From: Onchidella celtica
Taxonomy: Eukaryota; Mollusca; Gastropoda; Systellommatophora; Onchidiidae
Length of the DNA stretch: 64,000 nucleotides
Assembly (NCBI GenBank): GCA_963931925.1
Contig: OZ007569.1
Span: forward strand, 61,042,103 to 61,106,102
Direction of reading: 5' to 3'
Each line of letters opens with the position of its first letter. The stretch's first letter is position 1. Made by a program: the position numbers and the translations under genes. Under the pieces are notes generated by a model. The model worked only from the letters and a program-made list of their open reading frames with translations, was not told the origin of the DNA and made no database searches. Positions 1 to 11,631 of the stretch are shown piece after piece.

Positions 1-818
1 TTCAGCTTGTGTTCTGACTCCACAAACCCTTCTAAACCACCGAGTCTTTCAATTTCAACACCAGGAGCAAACCTACAGTAAGCCCTAGTGGGTTATGGCA
101 AGCGTGTTCAGTTGTCCTTTGCCCGTTTCGATCAGTCAGTGGAAAAGTCAAACAGTATTCATCATTAATTAATGGATGTTTGTGTTATAATACGATATGC
201 CATAACCCTGATTCACATTATTCGGAGCCGCTTTTGAGATTTCCTGTTCATTGTGAGGGAATAATAATTTACTGGTTCCATCAGATTGTTTGCAGAATGA
301 ATTATAATTATAAATTCAAGTATACATGCAGTGGGAAATACCAAAATGCATGCTGAAAGCTGGAAGACTGAACGTGACATTCATTAATTATTATGTCTAC
401 TGGCTTTTAAAGTTGGGCACTGGCTCTTGACAATGGCATAGTTTGTTTTCTCCTGCATCAACCCTCTTGGCACTGTACAAATATTTTTTTTTTCTCTTCT
501 ATCCCACTGCCATCTGTTTACTGCGATCCACCACGTGTCAGAGGCATTCACTTTTGTTTGCAAATGTTCTTTGTGTTCTCAATAGCATCAATAGTATCAA
601 TGAACAGAGATGTACATTAGTTACATAACAAACACAAATAAATGAAAAACATCCAAATTTACCTCTCCCCGAATCATTAAAAGAGATGAGTCGATAGACA
701 ACCATTATAGCACAAGCTGGCGGAACCAGAGTAATCACCTGTCTTCACTATGCACATGTCTTGCATAACTCCGTCTCACAAAAATTCATGAATCTTTTGA
801 ATAAACTGAACAATTATA
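1..818. other. No recognisable gene
   Basis: AT-rich sequence with only short chance reading frames and nothing that reads as an exon, tRNA or repeat family I recognise. Confidence 0.5.
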
Positions 819-839
819 TGTCACGATTAAGGTTGATGA

Positions 840-1030
840 CCTTGTACACCGCGAGTATAGAGGGGGTAAGCTTAGTGGGGGAGAGGGGGAGTTTTTAAGT
901 TGTTGACTAGCATGAAAGATTACTATCACGAGGAAGGTCGGTGGCCTTGTGCGCCACGAGTCTAGGGGGGTGAGCTTAGCAGGGGAAAACACGGTTTTTA
1001 ACATTGTTGACGAGCGTGAATTGATACACA
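840..1030. repeat. Tandem repeat in putative U3 of the solo LTR
   Basis: Two diverged copies of a unit of about 105 bp start with CCTTGT at 840 and 945. They share the blocks AAGCTTAG / GAGCTTAG, GTTTTTAA and TTGTTGAC. Their position just upstream of the TATA-like site suggests duplicated enhancer sequence; this role is inference. Confidence 0.7.
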
Positions 1031-1072
1031 CGACTCGCTTTAAACTAGTCGCGTGTGCAAAGGCCTCGGGAG

Positions 1073-1080
1073 TATAAGTA
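1073..1080 (+). promoter_or_regulatory. TATA-like promoter element of the solo LTR
   Basis: TATAAGTA lies in the context GGGAGTATAAGTAGAGGAG, about 250 bp into the LTR and directly after the duplicated upstream block. A promoter role is inferred from position and consensus. Confidence 0.4.
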
Positions 1081-1106
1081 GAGGAGAAGTTCGACACACG
1101 TGGTTC

Positions 1107-1400
1107 CCAAATTATTCATCCCTAAAGGAAGACGCAGCGAGAAGTGGTCCGGGCGACAGGTGGAAGGTCGTGCCATGGGGACCAGGGGTGTTATGTATGT
1201 GAGGAATCTATGAATGTTCCCAAGTTATTCATTCCTAACGGAAGACGCAGAATTTATCGGTCCGGGCGACAAGTGGAAGGTCGTGCCAGTGGGGACCAGA
1301 AGTGTTAGGTGTGTGAGGGATCCATGATGTTCACATTTATTTCCCAATAAGAAGAATTTATCGGTCCGGGCGACACGTGGAAGGTCGTGCCATGGGGACC
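1107..1400. repeat. Three-copy repeat in the solo LTR
   Basis: The block GGTCCGGGCGACA followed by GTGGAAGGTCGTGCCA and GGGGACCAG starts at 1146, 1259 and 1363 (periods about 113 and 104 bp). The first two copies are also preceded by CCCAA.TTATTCAT.CCTAA and GGAAGACGCAG. The third copy lacks most of that lead sequence. Confidence 0.8.
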
Positions 1401-2259
1401 AGAAGTTGAGGAGTTCTGATGATAGGATGGGAACCCATCAGAAGCTCGTGAATCTACGATGGCGGGTGTGAACCGTCGGTGTGCAGTGTGTTCGCAAGTT
1501 GAAGAGTCTTGAGGACGGGATGTCGAGAACCCCTCAAGGAACAAGTAATCTACGATGAAAGATCTAGAAAGGATTGTGTGAACTCTGGAGAAGTGAAACT
1601 GCATCAACGAGGAGGGCAGCTGTTGACAGAGACTTAAGTATACGTAGTTAAGTTTATAGACAGAGGGATTAGATCTAGATGTGAAACGGGGAATAGATAA
1701 TAGCCAGGATCCCCAAGAGTAAATTTGAAATATCTGTTTTTGTGATTATGTATGTGATTATCATGAGTTGAATGTTTTGACATAAGTTTTGTCATGCATT
1801 TATAATTAAATATCGTTTAATTTAAATTTCACTCCATGTGTCCGTTGATCGCTGGTCTGCTTGCTTGGCTTGTTAGCTGGGTTTGAAAGGTAAATAAGTT
1901 AGGTACTCATCACACACGTGGTCGTGACCATCTTCACGCACGTGATCGTGACATATACGACATGGCATATCTCAGAAACAAACAGCCGTGAGTCAAGAGG
2001 CTTAAAACAGACAGGTGTTTTGTGAGACATTGTTCGCGAAGTGGGAGACAGCTAAGTAGCAAAAAAGTATTCGGGAAGCTTTGAAATCAATTCAAGGTCC
2101 TACGTGAATGGATAATACAACAAGTATTATTATAGAAGTTAATAGAAGTAAGCAGAAGCTTTACTTTTCTGAGCACTATTTAGGCACTATAAGTTTAATT
2201 GGCCTCATATTTTCTCTCAAGTATTATATATATATAGAGATATAGAGATATAGAGATAA

Positions 2260-2655
2260 GGGACAAGGTGGTCTAGAGGCAAGGTGCTCGCCTCTCATGC
2301 CAAGGGTCCCGGGTTCTAAACCCGGGCAGTGCAGGCATGTTGGAAAGTGGATTTTTCTCATATTTTGAAGTCCCTGGTCCTATTGGGGGGTAGGATCGAG
2401 TAGTTCTTGGAAATTGGATTTTTCTCATATTTTCAAGTCCCTGGTCCTATTGGGGGGTAGGATCGAGTACCTAGTCTTCTCGGATAAGGACGAAAAAATT
2501 CGGAGGGCCCGTGTGCACGTTGCGCACGTTAAAGATACCTTGGCAGTTGGAAATCGTAAAGAGCAGGCCGAAAGGCCGCTGCCCGGGCAAAATTGAAATT
2601 AATAGATTAAAATTTATCCATATCATCTTCCCCCCCCCCCCCCCCCCCCGGCCAG
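2260..2655 (+). mobile_element. tRNA-derived SINE
   Basis: The 5' head (2260-2333) has an A-box-like TGGTCTAGAGG and a B-box GGTTCTAAACC inside a GC hairpin (2309-2325), so it is a tRNA-like RNA polymerase III promoter. The body carries the block CGGATAAGGACGA...GGGCCCGTGTGCACG...CACGTTAAAGA, which I associate with SINEs of molluscs and other invertebrates. It ends in an AT tail followed by a run of about 20 C. The same tail sequence recurs at 41669. An internal 67-bp stretch is duplicated. It is not a functional tRNA because the anticodon arm does not fold into a standard cloverleaf. Confidence 0.75.
2349..2469 (+). repeat. 67-bp tandem duplication inside the SINE
   Basis: Two nearly identical copies, GGATTTTTCTCATATTTT.AA followed by GTCCCTGGTCCTATTGGGGG and GTAGGATCGAGTA, start at 2349 and 2416. 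The high identity indicates a recent duplication within this SINE copy or its source. Confidence 0.9.
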
Positions 2656-5173
2656 AACAAGAAATAATAAAACAAGTAAAGTGAGGTGTAAATGCCAAGG
2701 GCAGCGAACCTCCTAAAATAAAGACCTCAAATCATATATATAGAGATGCCCGCTGCATATTCTGCTTTTCAAGAAACTAAACCCTTCAAGACGTGTTTCG
2801 TGACTTTAATTTGCCTGGGAATTATGAAATAAGACTGAAAATGGCTGTTCCATAACGTTTGTCGTGTCACCTTTCAAGGTTTGATCTGTAGGCTTTACAG
2901 ACCTACCTGGGTAGACTTGTTCTTCTATAAATAATATTAATGTAGTCTGAGATTGTGTGTATGTTTTTTATTGTTGTTTTTTAAAAATTAATTCTCGTCT
3001 TTTCTTCCTACAACTTCTTGTCTGTTGTTCCGATTATTGATAACCCAGCACTCGGTTAGGGGCAGCGAGGAGCTTTGCCAAGTTAATGGAGTTATCTAAT
3101 ATCTTCTGTTGCGCTGTTTTTGTGGATGGGGTGGCATTGGGTCAAATAAATTAATCGCTTTCCAGATATCGACATGGATTAAGGGCGTGTATGCCTACTA
3201 GATTCGTTTTAAGGTGTCTTTCCTTCAGTGTCACAGCCCAAGAAAATAGGAAATGGGATGTCAATTGTCTTAAACGATAATTGTTTTTTAATTATCATCC
3301 TTGTCTGACTGAAATTTCTATCAATGAGAAGCAAAGACCCTCCATACTTTACGTGAATCTGTATTTTACATTTTTCAAAAAAAAACAAACATGTTGTAAT
3401 GTGGAGTTTCTCTTATTCAGTCTTCATTAACTGCCTCCCGGGAATCCGGGAAAAAGTCCGGATTCATACTTTGCTGGTAACATATATAATATGTACATAA
3501 ATAACCCAAGGCCCAGCGTCAATATGGATTCAAATGGCTGCATTAAGTGGTTCATGCAGGTAACGGTTAAACAAACCCTGCCTGAAGCAAAAGTATTCAC
3601 TTATTTTAAATTAGATCTACTTGCTTCAATTCAGACGAAAGAAGTGCCCCTCCCCCTCCCCTTTTAGAAGTAACTTCAGAGTATTTTGTGTCTCACCCAG
3701 TATTTGCCTTGTTTAAAAATGATGCTGACATCGAACACCCAAAAATGAAAATAAAAATAAATTGGTTTTTTAATGGCCTTCAACAACGCGGAACAATGTT
3801 GTAAGCTATTGACTGCGCAAACCCTCTTTCGCTTGCCCCAGATGAGACACAGAGCAAAACGAAGGCTCGTTTCAGACGCAGTACAGACATTCCGCCCTGC
3901 CGTTTTCAACAGGACAGCACGGCACATCACATCAGTGGTTTACAGCCAATTGCTGTCAAAATATAGATGTTCCCGAAGATCACCAGTCTCTTGGACTATC
4001 TGTCCTATTGTTTATATATATTATATATATATATAAAGTGGCAGGAGTAATTCCTTGTGGTGCAATTTAGAGTGCTTTTTGCTCAACGCTACAGTCAAAC
4101 TAACAGTTTCAAAAATTATAAAATTAATGTTCTAAAAATGTCAGCTGATAACCCAATCGCTTTTGTGCCGACCCAATGTGTTCATTCAAGTTTCAGGCAA
4201 TTTTCTTAAAAGAAAGTTGTAAAAATGTAAGATATAATGATCTCTTTTTGTGCTCCTTTCGCTAAACCTAACCAGTCGACCAATCAAAATTTGCTGGTGA
4301 GTGTCGAGGCTAAACCAAGGATGAGAGTAAATCCTAGCTTCAACACGGTGGTTGGTGGGCACTCGTGTTAGGGTCTCCTGTCCTATCATTCTGTCATTAT
4401 TATTCTGTCTATCGTCTTGCCCTTTCCTAGTGTGAGAGGATGAACGACTTTCTATTTTTAATGTGCTTTCATGGTAACTCTGGTGCGTGAGTGAGGGACG
4501 GCCACTCATAGTAGTTTATGGACACTTGGCCCAGTACCATTAATTGGATTATTTCCCTTGTGATACTAGCGGTTATTCACATCACGGTGAAAAGCGCGCA
4601 TTTTGATTGGTCAGTTGGAAATGTTGACCACCGGGCTTCCAACTCTTATATCATGGCTTTAAGTTTCTTACAACTCGCTCCTTCGTTGTTATCCACCGAC
4701 AGAAAGACGGGAACCCGAATTCATTGTTGAGAGTAGGCAATACCCTATCGGTACAAAATAGGTACTCATGATAACGTTTGTTATCAATGGAGATACGTCG
4801 TATTAATGGACGAAAGTATCCCGCACAAATTTGTCCAATGTTGTTAGTCCTGACACTTTGAAAATTTATATTAAAACTATTACCGGGTTTCTGGTATAAG
4901 TAGTCAGTTAGAATTTTAGCAAGTTTCTACTTTATAATGGTACTAATTTCGTTGTACTTTGATGCACATGTCCTATTGAAATAATTAATAAGAGGATCTC
5001 GGATTTAAAGTAAACCACGAGTTAGACGCATGTTATCCCCGATAAAACCAACCTGGGTCAAATTTATTCAATTATTGCTGGAGAGTAATGGTTAGAGTAA
5101 TTTCTGCAGTTTACTGGGATACCTAATTGACTTTTGTGTGCACCCTTTTAACCGTACTGTAAATTCGATTGTG
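2656..5173. other. No recognisable gene; low-complexity patches
   Basis: Contains a (TA)n patch at 4012-4035 and scattered A/T tracts. Reading frames are short and without recognisable protein similarity on either strand. Confidence 0.5.
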
Positions 5174-5640
5174 TTAGGACCCTAACCGGTTATGTTGTTC
5201 GGCTGGTCTCAATGTCCGAGCCTTTCACTTGTCCAACACTGGACTACGTACTAGCCCTCTCGGACGTCCGCGCTGGCTCATAAAGATGAGGCCAGTTAGA
5301 GTGGTCAAGCAAACTCCATCAAAGACGCCGCAACAATAGGAAGCACAAGTGGACCTTGCAGTACAATAGACCGGCGGCGGCCTGCCGTGGCGCGCCTCGC
5401 CCAAAACATGGCCTAGTCCAGTTGCGCCAGTAGCAGAAAGACTTTGGCTTATGGCTGGTTGGGCTTTTTTTTTTTTTCTTGGTAGGGTTTTCCTATGCCT
5501 TTTTGGTAGTGATACCTTTGTTAGGCTTTTGAATAAATAAGATTGCCAGCAGAACCCTGTGTTTGTTAATCCTGTGTATCCTTAAGGGAGTTACTATTGA
5601 ACCCACGCAGTAACCACATTAGCCACTCGTAGTTCATCCA
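5174..5640 (+). mobile_element. LTR-like fragment (weak)
   Basis: Starts TGTTAGGACCCTAACC, a BEL/Pao-like LTR start, and carries an AATAAATAAG polyadenylation-like site near 5531 with a short GC-poor stretch after it. I could not find the other end or a target duplication, so this remains a weak candidate for a partial or solo LTR. Confidence 0.25.
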
Positions 5641-7263
5641 ACACCAGCACAGTATGACCATTATTAAGTCGACGTACTTTCTCCAAACTCAGACCTGACT
5701 ATGAACCGAATAAAAGTTTATAACCGAATCTGGTGCAAAAAAACACGTTCCGATTGACAGCGCACTGAAATGTCTACAACAGACATATGTACAAGCTGAG
5801 GCTCCCAGCTTTGTCCGAGACTTTTCGCCCCCCCCCCCTTTCCCCTCCACTGCTCCCATTCCCCCTCTTCTTTTCTCTCCCGATCCCTCTTCCTCTGCCC
5901 CCCCCCCTCCCCTCTGATAGAATCTATCTATCTAACTGACAGTGGATAAGTGAACTTTGATGAGTTATTTGCGCATTCGTGCAAACAGAAATTAAAATCA
6001 ATTCTAAATGATTGCTACCACCCTTTGTTCCATCAGATAGTCCGATCCCAAAGAAGTGGACGAATACTGTATTAAAAACAGAGAGCGCCATGGACGATCT
6101 TTTTTGCCATCCGCAATTCGAATTAGTAGTGTTTCCTAATGTGGTATGCTGTTGTTAGTTTTCCTAATGGATTGTTCTGACAGTGTGTGTGTGTGTGAGT
6201 AGTGTTCTTACTTGCTGGTAATGTTGTGTGAGCAATGTGCGTGTATGTGGTATGCGTTAAAGACCTGTAGATCTTAGATATTGTATTTACTGTTGTACCG
6301 CTACTGATGGTGTGACAACAAATTTCCTGGAAACAGGATAATTAAGTTATATCTTATCTTATTTTATCTTAGAGCCATTCAGCTTAATATGGATACTACA
6401 GTGAGTGAAGTAATGTTGTCTGATTTAATTCACTGTTTCCCCGTTCAGGACTGGCACACGTAACTTGAACGGCGTTCAAATGAAAGCTGTAACAGCCGAA
6501 AAAAGGACATCAAGCGAGGACAAAATGAATTGAAAAAAACGTGTTTGAAAAAAAAAAAGACGCCCTGGTATCGGTATTAATATCAATGGTCGCGTTACCA
6601 TGATGTGAGTAACAGCTGACACAGGCCTATATACAGATTACAAGCTTATACCATTTTTGTGCCGGTTAGTAACTTGTGCCAAGCACCGGCAAGTCCTGAA
6701 ATACATAATATTAGATTATTGGGATTGACTGATAGTGATTGATTAGAAGGAAAAAAGGAGGGCTTGTCTCATCCACCTCCTGCACTAACGAACACTGTAA
6801 CTCTAGATTGGCAGAGTGCATTATATGATATATAATTATTTTTTTTCAAAAAGCAACTTTTTTTTTCAAAAAGCAACTTTTCATAAAGACTACTTGAGCT
6901 TTGGAGAGCAATCTGCAAAAGATCTATGGCAGTGGACGGCTCTTCCCTATTCACCATTAAGATATATAGCCTCTGCGATGACAGACTTTAGCAATCGTCC
7001 CCTTAGGATAACAAGGTTCTAACTCCCTTCGGTCAACTTTCGAGAAGTCGAGGATGGAAGTTTCATGTGAACACTGCAGTTTTTAAAGCAAAAGAATTTT
7101 TTTCTTTTTTTAAGTAATACTTACAAAGTAGGCCCTACACACCGGATCTGCTCGATAATTTGACACACTATGGAAGGCCCATAGAAGTCGGCTAGTGTGT
7201 AGTGTGTACTTTAGTTCAGCCAAAAAGTGGAGATAGAACCTTAAATAAAATTGACCCTACTAA
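5641..7263. other. No recognisable gene; C/T-rich and GT tracts
   Basis: Holds a C/T-rich low-complexity stretch at 5828-5912, a short GT tract near 6183-6198, and a small tandem duplication of TTTTTTTCAAAAAGCAACTT at about 6840-6880. No exon-like sequence seen. Confidence 0.5.
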
Positions 7264-7610
7264 GGCCCGGCTCACATAGGAAGAAACGCGAAACGAGAAA
7301 CTCGAAACAGAACACGCCTCACGCGTGCAAACAAAAGTGGTACGGTACCAAAGAATTTTGCTCTTTCATATCATGTTCTTCCAGTCTTGATTTGCACTGA
7401 ACTTCTAAATTGGCAATGATTTTTATGGTGGTAGGCCTACCAATGATTTAACCGGCAATGTACACATAGGAGGTAACGACACGCCAGAAACGCGAAACGC
7501 TTTTGTTGGCGTGAAGAGGCAAAGTGAACTTGTTCACTTTTCGTGTGGCGTTTCTAGTAGTTTCCTGTGCAACTGCAGCGAAGCGCTGATTATTCTGCTA
7601 CTGCGCTCTT

Positions 7611-7735
7611 CTTCTTGCTGCTGCTGCTGCTGTTGTTGTTGTTGTCCTTCTTCTTCTTCCTGCTGCTGCTGTTCTTCTTCTTCTTCTTCTTTTTCCTGCT
7701 GCCGTTGTTGTAGTTGTTGATAATGATGATGATGA
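7611..7735. repeat. Compound trinucleotide repeat
   Basis: Runs of CTT, CTG, TTG and GAT units replace transposase sequence within the Harbinger remnant. The long poly-Cys/Ser, poly-Lys and poly-Thr/Arg frames here are translations of this repeat. Confidence 0.9.
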
Positions 7736-7774
7736 TGATAAGTTTATTCTTTGGTTCCCGCCAATTACTACCCA

Positions 7775-7885
7775 CACCAGTGAAAGCACCAGTGACTTAA
7801 GTTCGTCATAGGTTTGGTATGACATTCTTAAGTAATTAAAGAACGATGTCTCGTCCTTGGGCCCGGCGCGCACTATCCTGTTTTG
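7775..7885 (-). pseudogene. PIF/Harbinger transposase N-terminal fragment
   Basis: Read on the minus strand, this encodes KDETSFFNYLRMSYQTYDEL, matching the Harbinger/HARBI1 N-terminal pattern in which an F-F-x-Y-x-R-M motif is followed by a F/Y-D-E-L-L helix. The frame then runs into Thr/Arg- or Ser/Lys-rich translation of trinucleotide repeats, so the catalytic DDE region is absent. It lies inside the element with Harbinger-type inverted repeats, and the two observations support each other. Confidence 0.65.
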
Positions 7886-8261
7886 CCTGCTGCACGGCGT
7901 GCAAACGCAGACTTTTGCTTGCTTGGCAAGGAGTTTACAGTGCTGCACACCACGCCAAAGATTGCTTGCAGTGAACGGATGGTTAATTTTAACATAGTGC
8001 GCGCCGGGTCTTACGCTCCGCCAATGAGCAGAAGGTTCTATGAAATTCTCCTCTTGTACTCCTTAAAAAAAATGCTTACGGCACCAAATGTTGCGTTTTC
8101 TCCTTTTTCTTATCTTGCTCAATAACACTAATGCAAACAATGTGTCTTCATCTAAGGAATCCATTTTGTCAACTGGCCTACGTGAGAGCATGAGTAGGCC
8201 TATGTGATCAGGTGACGTGTGGTGTGAGGCGTTTCGCGTTTCTTCCTATGTGAGCCGAGCC

Positions 8262-8912
8262 CAAGGGACGAAATGTTCACGAAGTTTGATGTCCAAAGCT
8301 CACTGAAATTTGCCCTTACATCCTATTTATTTTCATACGGCCTACCAGTGAGATTTTATATTATGTGGTCATCATCTACAGTTTTCGGTAAATCTCACGC
8401 ACTACGTGAGTGCGTCTAGCTGTGCCCATACAATGACCGCTGGACTGTCAGTGACACAAAAGAAAGCAATCAGGTATTCAGAGTAGGCTACCTGAATCCT
8501 TTGTTGTAATAGTGAAAAACGGCTTGATCTAAGTTTGTCACGTAGATCACATTTTGCTTCATGAGTCTTCACGGTGACACTGCAGGACACTAAAGTAAAG
8601 TGGTCATCTATGTAGACAAATTAGCGCTTTGAGGTAATTTGTGTGTGTGTGCGGAGGATGAGGGGGGGGGGGAGGGGAGGGTATGTGTGCCTGTGCGTAT
8701 GTATCTAAGAAAGAGACCTATCGATAGATACAAGAATCTATACGTTTATGATAGATAGACAGACGGACAGATAGACAGACGGACAGACAGACAGATAGAT
8801 CTTTTTGTCTTGTTGGTAAGATACAGTCATCTTTCAAAATGAAATATTCAAGCACAACTTCAGTGTCATCCACCTTTCTCCACCTCCATTTTATTTAAAG
8901 GAGAGACAGCCC

Positions 8913-8973
<61 letters not shown>

Positions 8974-9530
8974 TAGTTCCAAGCAGCCAGTCACATTTTA
9001 ATTTGCCACGACCAGACTTCCAGCATCACATTTCGCAATCATTATTTTAAGAAAACAGCAGTTCACACGAGAATAAGGAAGGGCATACGCCAGATTACTT
9101 CTAGGTAAGCCTGGACTTACTCTGGACTCACTTAAAACAGTAAAATGTCTAAATTACGACAATGCACCTTGCCACGAGGTTTACAGTAGCTACAATAAAC
9201 TGGACCATTAACATTTTAAAAAACTATTTTATTACTGTAGCCAGACAATAAAATATGTGGCCGATTTACTACATCATAAGGCAGATGTCAAGGTTTTGCC
9301 TGTTTTATGGGGATTTCTCGACAAAAATAGTACAGACCGTGATGATAGTATGGATGAAACAATGAAAGCCCCTGATATAATATTATGATTAGATCTATAT
9401 GAATTCCACACTGATCATATTATTATAAATCTCACAATGCCCGCGCTTTCCCATAATAACGTATGCTAACTCAAATGAAAATAATACATTATGCTCTAAA
9501 TAATGTTGAGTTTTACTAATTAACGAGTAC
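8262..9530. other. No gene; microsatellite cluster
   Basis: Contains a G run and GT tract (about 8641-8685), a GATA/GACA compound repeat (8738-8804) and an uninterrupted (GA)n tract of about 54 bp (8916-8969). The rest is unremarkable AT-rich DNA. Confidence 0.6.
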
Positions 9531-10665
9531 GATGGGTCAATCTTGCTATTCCTAGTTTATATTAACGATATGCCAAGTAAGACCTCTCCGTGCACTAAAT
9601 TACGACTGTTTGCCGATGATAGCCTCCTTTATAGAACAATAAACTCAAAAGAAGACATGGAAATCTTACAGAAAGATTTGGACAGTCTACAAAAATGGGA
9701 GAGGGACTGGCGTATGGAATTCCGCCCCAGTAAATGTCAAGTCCTGAGAATTTCAAATAAACATCACATCACCTCAGACTACTTTATACATGACGAGAAA
9801 TTGAGCGAAACAGATGAGGCTAAATATTTAGGAGTTACATTGGACAGAAAACTTACATGGAGCCAACATATTAATAGCACATGTAACAAAGCAAACTGTA
9901 TAATAGCATTTCTGAAAAGGAACATCTCTAACTGTGATAGGAAAGTAAAAGAAAAATGCTATAACACCTTTGTGAGGCCCTCCCTAGAGTATGGCTGCAG
10001 TGTCTGGGACCCCGTCGAATAAACATCGACAAACTGGAAATGGTCCAGAGGAGAGCTGCTCGCTTTGTGACAAATGACTATGCTAGAAGTAGTAACTAGT
10101 GTAAATAAAATGATGAGAGACCTCGAGTAGACACCACTAGAAGAGAGAAGAGACAAAAACAAAGTAAAAATATTTTATAAGGGCAGGGAAGGAAAATAAT
10201 ATCCATATCCCACTGAACCACCTCACCATTAATACCAGAGGCAACAGGAGGAATAACATAAAATATAACATCCCAAGCTCACGGATTAACAGCCATCTTT
10301 ACTCATTTTACCCTAATGTCATCAGGATGTGGAACAACCTCCCGGCAGAAGTCCAAACACTATCGTCTGCAACGGCTTTTGACAATGAATTAAAGAACAT
10401 AATTATCCGTTGCAGCTACCATTGTATCTAAAGTGCAGGTATATTTCTGTGCACAATCTGGATACCAAGAGATATTTATACCAGATATATAGATACAAAA
10501 GAATTTACACAACGAATATATTTTAAATGGTCCTAATAATATATGCAAGGCTTTTACCCTGTTTTTAGCCTCAGAGGAGTACCGTCGAGTCGCATATGGT
10601 GCAGTTGAGGGATCGTCTTTTTACATAGACGAATCAACTACATAAGATTAAGAAGAAGAAGAATC
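9531..10665 (+). mobile_element. 5'-truncated non-LTR retrotransposon (LINE)
   Basis: Carries the C-terminal half of a reverse transcriptase followed by the typical C-terminal RRAARFV...WNNLPAEV region and a short tail ending in (AAG)n at about 10649-10664. Everything upstream of the GS.L.LFLVYINDM block is missing, the usual 5' truncation of target-primed elements. No intact endonuclease or ORF1 is present. The clade is likely within the CR1/Jockey/RTE-X range; this is not resolved. Confidence 0.8.
9543..10430 (+). pseudogene. Reverse transcriptase fragment of LINE
   Basis: The 160-codon open frame contains LFLVYINDM, then the catalytic FADD about 15 residues later, then SKCQVL and KYLGVTLD, all standard non-LTR RT blocks. 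A frame break at about 10018, in the WDPVE region, moves the continuation (IDKLEMVQRRAARFV) to another frame; it soon meets stops. A later piece around 10290-10400 still reads RINSHLYSFYPNVIRMWNNL. This is a dead copy. Confidence 0.85.
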
Positions 10666-11631
10666 TGATTATGGCATGAAATGACAACAACTTAAAATTC
10701 ACAGAAAACGAGCACATAAATACCTTAGGCTCAAGGCTTCTCACCAAAATTGTTAATTTTATAGTTTCTCTGAGAATATTTTGAACAAAATTAATGAGAA
10801 AGGTGTAAAAAGGATATCAACAATAATTTTTTCCGTTCTCTCCAAAGTATAAATATTACTGCAAAGGTCAAACTGCAGTTTCCAGTATGAAAGAAAATCC
10901 AGAATTCGCTGAAGATTTCCGTAGGCCATTGCGAAGGACTGATGTCAAGTCCTGTTGCTGGATGAGTTCTTTTGTTTCTCGGGGGCCTCAGCATAGTGCT
11001 GACCTGAAGTCACATATTATACTGGCATGCTCGAGTGCGCCGAACGATGGGAACTTGAATTTATACTATGCGAGGCGAGATTCCTTGTTTACACCGCACA
11101 GTTGAACTCTGACCTTACTAACCATGAAAATGTTAATCGCTTACAGTAATGACAACAAATAATTTGAGTAAACTGTAAAATAAAATCGTAAATAATAATC
11201 ACCATCAAGTCATCACCTCAACATGAATTTAATTTTCATGCTAAAAAGGCAATTCAAAGTAGAGAGTTATAAAACTAAAGTAAATATCGATGATCTAGGC
11301 GATTTTAACACATGCGCATATCTAGATAACGTAAATAGATCTATTTCCGCTTCCGCCAGAAGTGGAAGTACGATTCGAAAAAGGGTTTTTGCAAGGAGAG
11401 CTAAGGAAGGCTGATTCTTTGTTTATCAGACAGTGAGTATCAGTAGTCCCATATTCAGGTGTAGATCTACGTCAGTGAGTTTCTTGAAAAAGGTAGGCCT
11501 AAATAGATCCTGAAATATAAAGTTTCAAAAACCAGCCTGGAAAATTTGATTCTATTTTAAAATTAACCTCAAAATCAAAACAAGACTTCCTTCAAGGCGG
11601 CACAGGACAGTGGAATCTCGATCATCTTCTC
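10666..11631. other. No recognisable gene
   Basis: AT-rich sequence with short frames only. AGATCT-type motifs begin to appear near its right end. Confidence 0.45.

Larger units (their letters stand above)
819..1953 (+). mobile_element. Solo LTR of an LTR retrotransposon (about 1.1 kb)
   Basis: The segment starts TGTCACGAT and ends ATCGTGACA, a perfect 9-bp terminal inverted repeat with the TG...CA ends of LTRs. It is flanked by a 4-bp duplication TATA (815-818 and 1954-1957), which is short and low in complexity and so only supportive. Inside are duplicated blocks in the upstream part, a TATA-box-like site near 1073 and a second set of repeats downstream, as expected for U3, promoter and R/U5. 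No gag or pol flanks it, so it looks like a solo LTR left by LTR-LTR recombination. Its termini resemble those of the elements at 18551 and 28958. Family (probably Ty3/Gypsy or BEL) is inferred from the termini only. Confidence 0.65.
7264..8261 (-). mobile_element. PIF/Harbinger-type DNA transposon, internally degraded
   Basis: Terminal inverted repeats match over about 30 bp: GGCCCGGCTCACATAGGAAG at the left, and the reverse complement of the right end reads GGCTCGGCTCACATAGGAAG; both continue AAACGCGAAACG. Flanks are TAA (7261-7263) and CAA (8262-8264), compatible with a mutated 3-bp TWA target duplication. The interior encodes a transposase fragment on the minus strand next to trinucleotide expansions. 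At 1 kb with a broken transposase it is non-autonomous. Confidence 0.75.

Noticed and set aside
2260..2333. Functional tRNA gene
   Set aside because: A and B boxes are present but there is no proper cloverleaf and a SINE body follows directly.
5660..5690. Similarity of GACGTACTTTCTCCAAACTC to GACGCACTTTCTCCAAACTC near 58725
   Set aside because: Only about 20 bp match; flanks do not align by eye, so no family could be defined.
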